From the NCBI GenBank assembly GCA_964518575.1, contig CAZFGW010000002.1, forward strand, positions 62,001 to 126,000: a stretch of 64,000 nucleotides of DNA, written 5' to 3'. The notes below the pieces were generated by a model that was not told the origin of the DNA, did not search any database, and saw nothing but the letters and a program-made list of their open reading frames with translations. The stretch's first letter is position 1, and the number at the start of each line of letters is the position of its first letter. This DNA is from MGBC163016 sp964518575 (GTDB lineage: Bacteria; Actinomycetota; Coriobacteriia; Coriobacteriales; Eggerthellaceae). This document shows positions 26,056-34,674 of this stretch, piece after piece. The position numbers and the translations under genes were made by a program.

Positions 26056-26946
26056 CTACGCTTCGGTGACTTCCTCGGCGGTATCGATATGCCCGCGCGG
26101 GTCCAAAAGACCGTTCGGCATCACACGCACTTCAGAGTATTTCATCTGTTCGAGCGCATCGGCGCATCGCCAGGGTGGGGTGTTGCCGTCGAAGGGCGCG
26201 CAGTAGTTCGCCGCCTCGATAAGCGTGATGTTGTGGTGCAAATCCGCCATGGTGTCGACATCGGGAATCGGGGGTAGAAGTATTGCCGCGAGATGCGCCG
26301 CCTTCGCCTTCCTGATATATGCGGGCAAAACGGTGAGCCCTGTTTCATTGTAGTAGATACCTGTGTGGTCGAATGCGGTCTCCTTGTTCCAGCCAATCAT
26401 GCTGACACCCATCTCTTGGTCGGGCGCGAGCACGATGCCGGGCTCTTCGCGCTCATCAAGGTCATGGAGCGCCTCAAAGCCGCGCACGATATCGTATACG
26501 CTGAGCGCGGGCATATCGGCGCCCAGCGAGAGAATGGCATCAGCCCCTCTTGCCCAGGCGTCGTTGAAGGCTTGGTTGTAGTGCGCATCGAAGCTCTCGC
26601 CCTCATCGAAGGCGAATGTGATGGGGCGCGGCCACGTTCCTGACACGGCGTAGAGCTCTTCCATCTTCGCCATGTTCTCAAAAGGCGTGGTGGAGATGAC
26701 AAGCTCGTAGGTGTCGTGAACCTCTTGTGCGCGCTTATCAGAAGCATCCCGCTGCGCATCCTTTTCCTCGAGCAGGTCGAATGCCGCCATGCAGATCTCG
26801 GTGACGTCGAAGAGCATGCAGTGGTACAGCGCACTTGCGACTTCGGGGGCGAAAATGCCGTCTTTGAGCGTGGTGAGCCGCGTCTTCACCAGCCCCGCTT
26901 CGGGCAGCTTACTGAAAAGCAGCAAGACGTTTTTCCTTTCACGCAT
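26056..26946 (-). CDS. DUF2064 family nucleotidyl/glycosyltransferase-like protein
   Basis: 296 residues of the TIGR04282/DUF2064 type, related to CofC and GT-A nucleotide-sugar enzymes. Opens with LLLFSKLPEAGLVKTRL (the PxxGxVKTRL nucleotide-loop signature), and has ILSLGADMPALSVYDIVRGFEAL (the GxDxP motif) and LAPDQEMGVSMIGWN. A C-terminal segment of about 60 residues goes past the usual family end. Substrate unknown. Its gene is divergent from the activase operon. A start at Met1 after GGAGCGC is likely. Confidence 0.82.
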   Translation of the reverse strand: MRERKNVLLLFSKLPEAGLVKTRLTTLKDGIFAPEVASALYHCMLFDVTEICMAAFDLLEEKDAQRDASDKRAQEVHDTYELVISTTPFENMAKMEELYAVSGTWPRPITFAFDEGESFDAHYNQAFNDAWARGADAILSLGADMPALSVYDIVRGFEALHDLDEREEPGIVLAPDQEMGVSMIGWNKETAFDHTGIYYNETGLTVLPAYIRKAKAAHLAAILLPPIPDVDTMADLHHNITLIEAANYCAPFDGNTPPWRCADALEQMKYSEVRVMPNGLLDPRGHIDTAEEVTEA

Positions 26947-27126
26947 AATGCGCTCCTTTGCTGGCGTTCTCGCACAGAATCGGTTTCATTTTTTGACTAT
27001 ACTAGCAGCTTTGAAGCATGCATCGCGCTACCGAGATGAGTAACGTCGGCAAAACAAGCGCGGCGCTCCCACGTGCGTATGCCAAGTGCATGCAATGATG
27101 AAATACCTGCAGAGAGGAGGGGGATC

Positions 27127-28134
27127 GTGTCGGGCAGTGAACTGAAAGAAACGAAAAGCATCGGTATCCCCCGAGCGCTTCTATATTACATGTATGGGGT
27201 GCTGTGGAAGGAATTCTTTCATGAGCTCGGATTCGACGTGGTCGTAAGTCCGAAAACCGATCAGGCGATCTTTGATGCCGGTGAGGCACGGTCGGTGGAC
27301 GAATGCTGTCTCGCTTCGAAGATCTTCCTCGGTCACGTCGATTGGCTCGTTGGCCGGTGCGACACGATCTTCATCCCGGGATATGCCAGCTGCGATGCGC
27401 GTGCGGGCTTCTGCACGAAATACCAATCGCTGTTCGATCTGGCGCGCAACACCTTTCGAAACGAGGATGTCCATTTCTGCTCGATGCTCATCGAGCATGC
27501 GACGAAGAAGAATAAAGCACGCGCAGCCTATATCGACCTTGCCGAGCGGCTCGGTGTGAGCGCCCGCAAGGCGGTACGCGCCATGAAACGAGCGGAAAAG
27601 CGCTACCTCGAGTTCAACGCGAAAAAGGCGAAGACGCAAGCCGAGTCGTTCAAGCTGCTCGAAAAGTACCGCAAGGTGCTCAAATACGATACGAGTGGCT
27701 CAGAGGCTGTGCCCTTCGCCATCCTTGTGGTCGCGCATCCCTATATCGGTCATGACGAATTCATCTCCGGTGATGTCATCCGTGCCATCCAGGACAACGG
27801 AGGGGTTGTGATCTTCGCCGACGAAAGCGACGCCGCCCAATCATACAAGCGCTCGTTCGCCTTCTCCGAAACGCTGCCCTGGCTCATCAACCGGGAGCTT
27901 GTCGGATCGCTGCTCATGAACCATGAGCGCATCGATGGAGTGGTTATCATCTCTGCATTTCCATGCGGACCGGATTCAATGTTCTCCGAAGCGCTTCTGC
28001 GCAACATCAAGGGAACGCCGATGCTCAATCTCCTCATCGATGGCATGAGCGGCAGTGCGGGCATGCAAACCCGCGTTGAGAGTTTCATGGATATCCTTCG
28101 CTACCACGGGAAAGGGGGATATCTGCATGGCTGA
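27127..28134 (+). CDS. DUF2229 / CoA-enzyme-activase-associated protein (first subunit of a three-gene unit)
   Basis: About 335 residues from a GTG start chosen because GAGAGGAGGGGG lies just upstream; an ATG at 27073 lacks such a site. It begins IGIPRALLYYMYGVLWKEFFHELGFDVVVSPKTD, the DUF2229 opening, with EARSVDECCLASKIFLGHVD and FIPGYASCDARAGFCTKYQ supplying conserved cysteines likely to bind an Fe-S cluster. The middle (about 125-200) is Lys-rich and helical, followed by an IGHDEFISGDVIRAI segment of the 2-hydroxyacyl-CoA-dehydratase fold. Overlaps the next gene by 8 bases. In many clostridia the three parts are one large protein; here they are separate. Confidence 0.82.
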   Translation: MSGSELKETKSIGIPRALLYYMYGVLWKEFFHELGFDVVVSPKTDQAIFDAGEARSVDECCLASKIFLGHVDWLVGRCDTIFIPGYASCDARAGFCTKYQSLFDLARNTFRNEDVHFCSMLIEHATKKNKARAAYIDLAERLGVSARKAVRAMKRAEKRYLEFNAKKAKTQAESFKLLEKYRKVLKYDTSGSEAVPFAILVVAHPYIGHDEFISGDVIRAIQDNGGVVIFADESDAAQSYKRSFAFSETLPWLINRELVGSLLMNHERIDGVVIISAFPCGPDSMFSEALLRNIKGTPMLNLLIDGMSGSAGMQTRVESFMDILRYHGKGGYLHG

Positions 28135-29344
28135 TCGAACGAAAACTGACCTTAATCCTGCGATATTTCCGATGCCGGATGAAACGCACACGAAAGTGGT
28201 GCATGATGCACACACGCCCAAGGGGGTCATCCCTTTTCCGCGCCCACTGAAGAAACTCAAGCGTGACCGGCACAAATCAACGAAGGTGGCGGTCTTTCGG
28301 TACGCCTATTATGATCCCGCGTTCAAGTTCTTCGTCGAGCAGGTTCTGGATTGCGAATACGTGACGCTTCCCAAACCGACCAAGCGGACGATGGAGCTTG
28401 GCATCCGCAACTCCGCCGATGATGTATGCACGCCGTTCAAGCATATGATGGGAGACTGGATTGAGGCGCTCGAGCTGGGAGCTGACATCCTTGTGCAGGT
28501 GGGCGGACCATGCCGGCTCGGCTATTATGGCGAAATGCAGGAAGCCATCCTCAAAGACCTGGGGTACGACTTTATCATGCTCAATTTCTCGCATGGGATC
28601 GAGCAGGGATACTTCGGCTGGGGCAAAGAGGTCATCAAGCTCGTGAATCCCGATATCGACATCCCTAAAGGCATCAAACAGCTGCTCGCCTGCGGTTTCA
28701 TGTTGGAAAAGCTTGACGAGGCGCGCGATTTTTATATGGCGAATGGCGGTTTCCAAGCCGAGGCAGGAGCCTATCAGCGCACGTGGAGTGCGTTTTCCGA
28801 CGCGCTGCGGGCGTCGACGTCAAAAAAGGAGATCGAGGATGCCTTCGGAACCTTTATGGACGCTTTCCGCGCCATCCCCATCGACAAGCCGTCCTCGCCG
28901 CTGCGCATCGGGATCGTCGGCGAACTCTATACCGCGATCGATGAGAACTCCAATTTGGGGCTTGATGAGAAGCTCATGAACATGGGGGTTGAGGTGCATC
29001 GCATGCTCAACTTCTCCAACCGCTATACCCGCTACAACGAGCCCAATCTGCGGCGCGGGGTCAGTGAATACGTGACCTACGATATGGGACCGACCTCAAC
29101 GCTCACGATAGCGGCGGCGAAGAAGTATGCCGAGCTTGGTTTCGACGGGATCATCCACGCGAAATGCGCGGGTTGTACGCCTGAGATCGATTGCATTCCC
29201 GTTTTGCGGCGGGTGAGCGAGGACTACAAGATCCCCATCCTTTATCTGACCTACGATACCGAAACGAGCGATACCGGTCTCATGACGAGGCTTGAGGCTT
29301 TCTATGACATGTTGGATATGCAGCACAAAAGAGGTGAGCGATAG
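28127..29344 (+). CDS. 2-hydroxyacyl-CoA-dehydratase D-like protein (HGD-D/DUF2229-type second subunit)
   Basis: 405 residues from the ATG that overlaps the upstream stop. Contains VAVFRYAYYDPAFKFFVEQVLDC, SADDVCTPFKHMMGDWIEALELGADILVQVGGPCRLGYYGEMQ and IHAKCAGCTPEIDCIPVLRR, with cysteines positioned as in the dehydratase/double-cubane-cluster reductases, and a closing LTYDTETSDTGLMTRLEAFYDML. It is expected to take low-potential electrons from the ATP-driven activase encoded next. The substrate is unknown; a genuine 2-hydroxyacyl-CoA dehydratase is less likely since no CoA-transferase or second dehydratase subunit is nearby. Confidence 0.82.
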   Translation: MADRTKTDLNPAIFPMPDETHTKVVHDAHTPKGVIPFPRPLKKLKRDRHKSTKVAVFRYAYYDPAFKFFVEQVLDCEYVTLPKPTKRTMELGIRNSADDVCTPFKHMMGDWIEALELGADILVQVGGPCRLGYYGEMQEAILKDLGYDFIMLNFSHGIEQGYFGWGKEVIKLVNPDIDIPKGIKQLLACGFMLEKLDEARDFYMANGGFQAEAGAYQRTWSAFSDALRASTSKKEIEDAFGTFMDAFRAIPIDKPSSPLRIGIVGELYTAIDENSNLGLDEKLMNMGVEVHRMLNFSNRYTRYNEPNLRRGVSEYVTYDMGPTSTLTIAAAKKYAELGFDGIIHAKCAGCTPEIDCIPVLRRVSEDYKIPILYLTYDTETSDTGLMTRLEAFYDMLDMQHKRGER

Positions 29345-30331
29345 ATGTCTGCGACAGATGCCTATATGGGAATTGATATCGGTTCCATTTCGACCAAGGG
29401 CGTGGTGATCGATCCCGCGGGAAATATGATCGCGCGATCCTATCTGTGGACAGAGGGGAATCCGGCACATGCTGCCAAGCGCGTCACGGCAGAGCTTGCC
29501 GCCCAGCTTGCGGATGATGTGCGCGTGCGGGGCGTGGGCACAACGGGCTCGGCACGGCGGCTCGTGGGTGCGATGATGGGAGCGAGCGTTATCAAAAACG
29601 AGATCACTGCCCATGCGGTCGGCACAACATATCTCCATCCCGACGTGCGCACCATCCTTGAGATCGGCGGTCAGGACTCCAAGATCATCTGCGTCGATGG
29701 TGGCATTGCAACCGACTACGCGATGAACACCCTCTGCGCTGCGGGGACGGGGTCGTTTCTCTCAAGTCAGGCGGCGCGCCTTGGCGTTGCGGTGGAGGAG
29801 TTCGGCTCGATCGCGCTGACCTCGAAAAGGCCTGCCAATATAGCCGCACGCTGCACCGTTTTCGCGGAATCCGACCTGGTGCACAAGATACAGGTCGGCT
29901 ATGCGCGCGAGGACATCATCGCGGGGCTGTGCCATGCGGTCGCTTCGAACTACATCAACAACGTCGGCAAGGGCAAGAAGATCATTGCCCCGGTGGTTTT
30001 TCAAGGCGGCGTGTCGAAGAACATCGGCGTTGTGGCGGCGTTCAAGGAGATTCTCGGCATGGATGTGCTGGTCGATCCCGACGGTCATCTCATGGGTGCA
30101 TTCGGCGTTGCGCTGTTGGCGAAGGACGCGGGTCCGATCAAGGCAGGAGAGCCAGGACCGTTTGAAAGCGGCGCCTTCGATTTCGACGTCGTCGATACCT
30201 TCGAATTCGTAACCCGCGAGGTTGAGTGCGGCAAATGTGCGAATCATTGCGAGATCATCTGCGTGATGCGTGACAAAGAGCTGATAGATTCGTGGGGTAA
30301 CCGTTGTGAGCGCGGTCAGATGATCAAATAA
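29345..30331 (+). CDS. BadF/BcrA/HgdC-type ATPase activase
   Basis: 328 residues of the ASKHA ATPase fold: IGSISTKGVVIDPAG (phosphate 1), VRGVGTTGSARRL, ILEIGGQDSKII (phosphate 2), and LCAAGTGSFLSSQAARLGV plus AARCTVFAESDLVHK with the two cysteines that bind the bridging 4Fe-4S cluster of the dimer; VVFQGGVSKNIGV closes the fold. After it comes a C-terminal extension with ECGKCANHCEIICV and RCERGQ, five or six extra cysteines that could hold another cluster. Starts directly at the stop of the preceding gene. The protein uses ATP hydrolysis to raise an electron to very low potential. Confidence 0.88.
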   Translation: MSATDAYMGIDIGSISTKGVVIDPAGNMIARSYLWTEGNPAHAAKRVTAELAAQLADDVRVRGVGTTGSARRLVGAMMGASVIKNEITAHAVGTTYLHPDVRTILEIGGQDSKIICVDGGIATDYAMNTLCAAGTGSFLSSQAARLGVAVEEFGSIALTSKRPANIAARCTVFAESDLVHKIQVGYAREDIIAGLCHAVASNYINNVGKGKKIIAPVVFQGGVSKNIGVVAAFKEILGMDVLVDPDGHLMGAFGVALLAKDAGPIKAGEPGPFESGAFDFDVVDTFEFVTREVECGKCANHCEIICVMRDKELIDSWGNRCERGQMIK

Positions 30332-30334
30332 TGG

Positions 30335-30340
30335 TATACT
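30335..30340 (+). promoter_or_regulatory. Probable extended -10 promoter of the amino acid ABC operon
   Basis: TGGTATACT at 30332-30340 is an extended -10 element (TG, one base, TATACT) just after the activase stop, about 75 bases before the lipoprotein gene. No good -35 is visible, as expected for the extended type. Confidence 0.5.
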
Positions 30341-30416
30341 CGATTTCGCTTTATTACAGTAGAGTAGAAAAGTGGCTGCGCCTGACATCGGCGTTGCTCA
30401 AATGGGAGGGAAACGA

Positions 30417-31280
30417 ATGAAGAAAACGTTTGTAAAGGTCGTTGCGTTCGCTGCAACGGCGGCACTTGCACTCGGTCTGCTCGCTGGCTGTGCGAGCGGT
30501 GGCTCGTCAAGCAGTGCGGCATCGTCGAGCGCAAGCTCGAGTGCTCAGGCGCAGGCTGATACCTCAGCGGACATCGAGGCGCTCATCGTCGGATTCGACA
30601 ACAGCTATCCGCCGTATGGCTACATCGGTGCAGACGGCGAATATACTGGCTTCGATCTTGACCTTGCGGCAGAGGTCGCGGCGCGCAACAACTGGGATCT
30701 CCAGCTTGAAGCGATCGACTGGGATGCAAAGGATGCTCTGCTCGGTCAGGGAACCGTGAATTGCATTTGGAACGGATTCACCATGGAGGGACGCGAGGAT
30801 GGCTATACGTTCTCAGAGCCCTACATGCTCAACCAGCAGGTCATTGTCACCAAGGCTGATTCCGGCATCAACTCTGAGGCTGATCTTGCTGGCAAGGCAG
30901 TGATCACCCAGATCGATTCCGCAGCGCTTGAGGTGCTCGAGGGCGACAAGCAGGATCTGACTTCCACCTTCCGCCTGCTCGATACGATCAGTGACTACAA
31001 CAATGCGTTCATGCAGCTCGAAGCAGGCACCGTCGATGCCGTTGCGTGCGACCTGTCCATCGCGGCATATCAGATGGCAGCGAAGCCGGGCGTATATGTC
31101 CAGCTTCCCGAGCCGCTGAGCTCTGAGCACTATGCAGTCGGTTTCGCAAAGGGTTCTGACGCGCTTGCTCAGGTCGTGAGCGATACCCTGAAGCAGATGT
31201 ATCAGGATGGCACGATCGAAACGCTTTGCCAGAAGTACGCTGATCAGGGTCTTGATTTCAACAACTGGATCCTGAAATAA
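30417..31280 (+). CDS. Amino acid ABC transporter substrate-binding lipoprotein
   Basis: 287 residues from the ATG behind GGGAGGGAAACGA. Lipoprotein signal MKKTFVKVV...LGLLAGC with the lipid-bearing Cys25, then a Ser/Ala-rich linker (about 26-48). The mature part is a type II periplasmic-binding fold of the polar amino acid (SBP 3) family: IVGFDNSYPPYGY, YTGFDLDLAAEVA, CIWNGFTMEGRE, FSEPYML and the late VDAVACDLSIA. Ligand is a polar amino acid, unspecified; histidine cannot be claimed only because a his operon is in the window. First gene of a binding protein-permease-ATPase unit. Confidence 0.93.
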   Translation: MKKTFVKVVAFAATAALALGLLAGCASGGSSSSAASSSASSSAQAQADTSADIEALIVGFDNSYPPYGYIGADGEYTGFDLDLAAEVAARNNWDLQLEAIDWDAKDALLGQGTVNCIWNGFTMEGREDGYTFSEPYMLNQQVIVTKADSGINSEADLAGKAVITQIDSAALEVLEGDKQDLTSTFRLLDTISDYNNAFMQLEAGTVDAVACDLSIAAYQMAAKPGVYVQLPEPLSSEHYAVGFAKGSDALAQVVSDTLKQMYQDGTIETLCQKYADQGLDFNNWILK

Positions 31281-31299
31281 CAACGAAGATTTGTGCATG

Positions 31300-31327
31300 C
31301 AAGGGCTGCTTTCACGAGCAGCCCTTG
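31300..31327 (+). promoter_or_regulatory. Intergenic stem-loop between binding protein and permease genes
   Basis: CAAGGGCTGCT-TTCACG-AGCAGCCCTTG, an 11-base perfect stem with no T-run after it. In such operons a stem at this point usually protects the binding-protein message from 3' decay, giving more binding protein than permease; this role is inferred from position. Confidence 0.6.
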
Positions 31328-31360
31328 TGCATGGATAACACTTGATCAGGAGATGACTAC

Positions 31361-32014
31361 GTGGAATTCTCGATAATGCTCGGGCTTTTAGGAGAAGGTC
31401 TCATGCTCACGGTGCAGATCTTCTTCGTGACGCTCATAGGAGCGCTGCCCCTTGGCGTTTTCGTTGCGCTTGCGCGCATGAGTCGATTCAAGGTCATCTC
31501 TGCTATCGCGCGGTTCTACATCTCCATTCTGCGCGGAACGCCCTTGATGCTTCAGCTCATGGCTATCATGTTCGGTCCGTATTACCTTTTCGGTTTCCAG
31601 ATGGGCTCCGACTGGAAATATTGGGCATGCGATATCGGCTTCATCTTGAATTACGCGGCGTACTTCGGCGAAATCTACCGTTCGGGCATTCAGTCGATCC
31701 CGCAGGGGCAGTACGAAGCGGCAGCGGTGTTGGGCTATACCCGTGCGCAGACATTCATGAAGATCATTCTTCCCCAGGTGATGAAGCGCATCATGCCCGC
31801 GATGGGCAATGAGATCATCACGCTGGTGAAAGACACGTCGCTCGCATTTGTGCTGGGCATCGGTGAGATGTTCTCTCAGGCACGAGCGCTTGCGGCACGC
31901 GAGGTGAGCATGATTCCCTATGCGCTTGCGGCGTTGATCTACTGGGGCTTCTGCCTCATCATCGAGTTCATATTGAATCGCGTTGAGAAGAAGATGGATT
32001 TCTACCATGACTGA
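31361..32014 (+). CDS. Polar amino acid ABC transporter permease
   Basis: 217 residues, five hydrophobic segments; GTG start behind AGGAGATGACTAC. The cytoplasmic EAA loop is well formed: QSIPQGQYEAAAVLGYTRAQTFMKIILPQ, and the N-terminal part has YISILRGTPLMLQL, both typical of HisMQ/GlnP permeases. It overlaps the ATPase gene by 8 bases. It should form a homodimer, since only one permease gene is present. Confidence 0.93.
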   Translation: MEFSIMLGLLGEGLMLTVQIFFVTLIGALPLGVFVALARMSRFKVISAIARFYISILRGTPLMLQLMAIMFGPYYLFGFQMGSDWKYWACDIGFILNYAAYFGEIYRSGIQSIPQGQYEAAAVLGYTRAQTFMKIILPQVMKRIMPAMGNEIITLVKDTSLAFVLGIGEMFSQARALAAREVSMIPYALAALIYWGFCLIIEFILNRVEKKMDFYHD

Positions 32015-32777
32015 TGCGGTCGTCGAACTAAATAATGCCGAGAAAAGTTTCGGCAGCAATATGGTGCTCAAGGACATCTCGCTTACCGTGAACGAGGGCG
32101 ATGTGCTTGCGATCATCGGTCCGTCAGGCGGTGGAAAGTCAACGCTCCTTCGCTGCCTTACGCTGCTTGAGACGCTTGATAAGGGCTGTCTTCGTTATGG
32201 CGATCTCCAAGTGGTCTCTACTGACAAGGGTGGGCGCGCCGTCTATGGTGGCAAGGACGTCATCAAAGAAGCAAAGACGCGGTTCGGGCTTGTCTTTCAG
32301 GATTTCAATCTTTTTCCGCACTACACCGTTTTGAAAAACGTCTCCGATCCGCTCATCAGCGTTGAGAAGATGCCGAAGGACGAGGCTGAAAACAAGGCAC
32401 GGGAGATTTTGGCGAAGATGGGGCTTTCGGACAAGTGCGCGATGGTGCCCTGCGAACTTTCCGGGGGGCAGCAGCAGCGGGTTGCTATTGCTCGGGCGCT
32501 CGCCATGAATCCAGATGTACTCTTCTTCGATGAGCCTACAAGTGCGCTCGATCCGGAGTTGACACGCGAGGTGCTCAAGGTTATTCGCGAACTTGCTGCG
32601 GAACACATGACCATGGTGATCGTGACCCATGAGATGACATTCGCGCGCGATGTGGCTGATAAGCTCATCTTCATGGATGGAGGATGCGTAGTCGAAAGCG
32701 GTTCGGCAACGGAGGTTATCAACCATCCCCAACATGCGCGCACGCAGGCATTCCTCTCGGGCTACGAGGGCATTTAG
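32007..32777 (+). CDS. Polar amino acid ABC transporter ATP-binding protein
   Basis: 256 residues from the ATG that overlaps the permease stop. Walker A IIGPSGGGKSTLL, Q-loop GLVFQDFNLFPH, signature LSGGQQQRVAIARAL, Walker B VLFFDEPTSALDPE and H-loop VIVTHEMTFA are all intact. Between Walker A and the Q-loop there is an extra stretch (VSTDKGGRAVYGGKDVIKEAKTR) of the type seen in GlnQ/HisP relatives. Last gene of the importer operon; a hairpin terminator follows. Confidence 0.95.
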   Translation: MTDAVVELNNAEKSFGSNMVLKDISLTVNEGDVLAIIGPSGGGKSTLLRCLTLLETLDKGCLRYGDLQVVSTDKGGRAVYGGKDVIKEAKTRFGLVFQDFNLFPHYTVLKNVSDPLISVEKMPKDEAENKAREILAKMGLSDKCAMVPCELSGGQQQRVAIARALAMNPDVLFFDEPTSALDPELTREVLKVIRELAAEHMTMVIVTHEMTFARDVADKLIFMDGGCVVESGSATEVINHPQHARTQAFLSGYEGI

Positions 32778-32810
32778 CCGCTTCTTTTCCTTCATCTACA
32801 TCACGCGCGG

Positions 32811-32833
32811 TACACCATCTGGTGTATTTCTTT
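32811..32833 (+). terminator. Intrinsic terminator of the amino acid ABC operon
   Basis: TACACC-ATCT-GGTGTA followed by TTTCTTT, 33 bases after the ATPase stop. The stem is short (6 pairs, AT-containing), so it may be only moderately efficient. Confidence 0.65.
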
Positions 32834-32922
32834 AATCCGATGATGACAAAAGCGCATCGTCGTGCGGTGCGTCCATTTCTGCATGGTAAAGTCTGCCCAT
32901 GCACTCAGAAAGGAGTTCAAGA

Positions 32923-34539
32923 ATGGACGGACAGAACATGAATCCTTCGGGAAATCCTCAGTCCTCTTCACAGCCGATCCCACCTGATCAGGGAGGAACG
33001 TACCCCTATGCTTCTCCGTATGCTTCCTCTCCTGATGCTGGGCAAAGCTCAAGCGAGCGTCCAGCTTCCACCTATGATTCGGTCTACGGAGTAGGCGCGC
33101 CTCGGACGTCTGCCTACCAGGGGTCAACGCAAGGGGGCGGCAGCGCGTTCGCACATGCTCCGCAATCCACCCCGCAACCGGACTATGCCACAGCGTTTCA
33201 CGCAGCAACCGATCAAGCGTCTTTTGCTGGCGCGCAAGCAGCCACGCCGCCCAAGCATCAGAAGGGTGTGTCGGGCGCGAAGGTGTTCTTGCTCGCTTTC
33301 GCGGGTGCCTTGGTCGCGGCGGTGCTCGCCATCGGTGTCGGCAATGCATTTGGATTGTTCGGCAAGGGCAGTGCTGCTTCAAATATCCAGCTCGGCGCTG
33401 CGCATTCCTCTGCGATCGAAGCCGTTGAGGCGGAGCAGACCCTCGCGGAGGCAGTCGCGGATAAATGCCTTCCTTCGGTTGTGTCGATCACGGTCTACTC
33501 AACCTCTACTGGTTCGAGCAATCCGTTCTATGACTATTTCTATGGCGGAAATTCTGGTCAAAGCGGGCAGGAGCTCGAAAGCGGCTTGGGCTCGGGTGTG
33601 ATCCTGACCGAAGACGGGTACATCATCACGAACAACCATGTTGTTTCGGGAGGTACGCGCTTTGAGGTCATGATCGATGGCGAAACCTACGAGGCTGACC
33701 TTGTTGGCACGGATGCCAGCTCTGACGTTGCGGTCATCAAGGCGAAAGACGCCTCCGGGCTCAAAGCGATCGAGATCGCTGACTCCGACAACATCAAGAT
33801 TGGCGAATGGGTCATGTCGATCGGCTCGCCTTTCGGACTAGAGCAGTCGGTGGCAACGGGCATCGTATCTGCGACGAGCCGCTCCCAGATCATGGACAGT
33901 TCAAGCTCGAACATGTTCGATCAGTCATCGTCAAGTCCTGTTATCTATCCTAACTTGATCCAAACGGATGCTGCTATCAATCCGGGCAACTCCGGTGGTG
34001 CGCTCGTAAACGCTAACGGTGAGCTCATCGGGATCAATACCTTGATCACCAGCTACTCGGGCAATTACTCCGGTGTCGGATTCGCCATCCCTTCGAACTA
34101 CGCGATCGGACTTGCCCAAGACATCATCGCGGGTAAAGAGCCCACCCACGCACAGCTGGGCGTATCCCTCTCAACGGTGAACGATCAGATGGCATCGCGC
34201 TACGGATTCGCTGTGAAAAGCGGTGCATACGTCTCAAACGTGAGCCCCGGCAGCGGTGCTGAGAGCGCGGGCATCAAAGTGGGCGACATCATCACGGGCT
34301 TCGATGGGAAGCAGGTAAGTTCGGCGTCCGACCTCATGATGGATGTGCGCACGAAGTCGCCCGGAGACAAGGTGACCGTCACGATCAATCGCGATGGACA
34401 AACCCAGGATGTCGAGGTGACACTCGGTACCGCACAGGCTGCAACGGAGGCTCCCACGCAGCAGAATAGCGGTCAGCCGAAATACGATCTGCTTGATCTG
34501 TTCGGAAATAATTCGTCAAAAGGAGATTCGCAAAGCTAA
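32923..34539 (+). CDS. HtrA/DegP-like trypsin-type serine protease with PDZ domain
   Basis: 538 residues from the ATG 7 bases after AGGAG. Residues 1-115 are a Ser/Pro/Gln/Ala-rich cytoplasmic segment, then KGVSGAK and one membrane helix (VFLLAFAGALVAAVLAIGVGNAF). The protease domain carries His239 (ITNNHVVSGG), Asp268 (SSDVAVIK) and Ser357 (NPGNSGGALVN). One PDZ domain follows (about 410-510: GAYVSNVSPGSGAESAGIKVGD). A Gln/Ser-rich end closes the protein. It faces the outside of the cell and should act in envelope protein quality control. Long cytoplasmic N-termini like this are common in actinobacterial HtrA. Confidence 0.94.
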   Translation: MDGQNMNPSGNPQSSSQPIPPDQGGTYPYASPYASSPDAGQSSSERPASTYDSVYGVGAPRTSAYQGSTQGGGSAFAHAPQSTPQPDYATAFHAATDQASFAGAQAATPPKHQKGVSGAKVFLLAFAGALVAAVLAIGVGNAFGLFGKGSAASNIQLGAAHSSAIEAVEAEQTLAEAVADKCLPSVVSITVYSTSTGSSNPFYDYFYGGNSGQSGQELESGLGSGVILTEDGYIITNNHVVSGGTRFEVMIDGETYEADLVGTDASSDVAVIKAKDASGLKAIEIADSDNIKIGEWVMSIGSPFGLEQSVATGIVSATSRSQIMDSSSSNMFDQSSSSPVIYPNLIQTDAAINPGNSGGALVNANGELIGINTLITSYSGNYSGVGFAIPSNYAIGLAQDIIAGKEPTHAQLGVSLSTVNDQMASRYGFAVKSGAYVSNVSPGSGAESAGIKVGDIITGFDGKQVSSASDLMMDVRTKSPGDKVTVTINRDGQTQDVEVTLGTAQAATEAPTQQNSGQPKYDLLDLFGNNSSKGDSQS

Positions 34540-34568
34540 CGAAAGCGCGTACAAATAAGCGCACGCTG

Positions 34569-34671
34569 AAGCCCTTCCGATCTTGGTCGCACTTTTGACC
34601 CGCTACCGTCTATCTCGTCAGGTTATTCGGTTAATATATTCAGTGCGAACAATCACATATCGGAAGGGCTT
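34569..34671 (+). promoter_or_regulatory. Structured leader that would mask the pyrH ribosome-binding site
   Basis: AAGCCCTTCCGAT (34569-34581) and ATCGGAAGGGCTT (34659-34671) are perfect complements, and nested between them are TCGCACT (34587-34593) and AGTGCGA (34642-34648). The right outer arm contains GGAAGGG, the pyrH ribosome-binding site, 6 bases before the ATG. An RNA including both arms would close the site in a 13-base stem. A TAATAT box at 34632-34637 inside the loop could start a shorter RNA lacking the left arm, leaving the site open. No known riboswitch class was recognised. Confidence 0.55.
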
Positions 34672-34674
34672 TTC

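Noticed and set aside
30372..30416. Upstream extension of the binding-protein gene to an earlier start
   Set aside because: The lipoprotein signal and GGGAGGGAAACGA site place the start at 30417; the extension would bury the signal peptide.
34595..34637. TTGACC and TAATAT as a promoter pair for pyrH
   Set aside because: The spacing is 31 bases, far from 16-18; only the TAATAT box is kept as a weak possibility.
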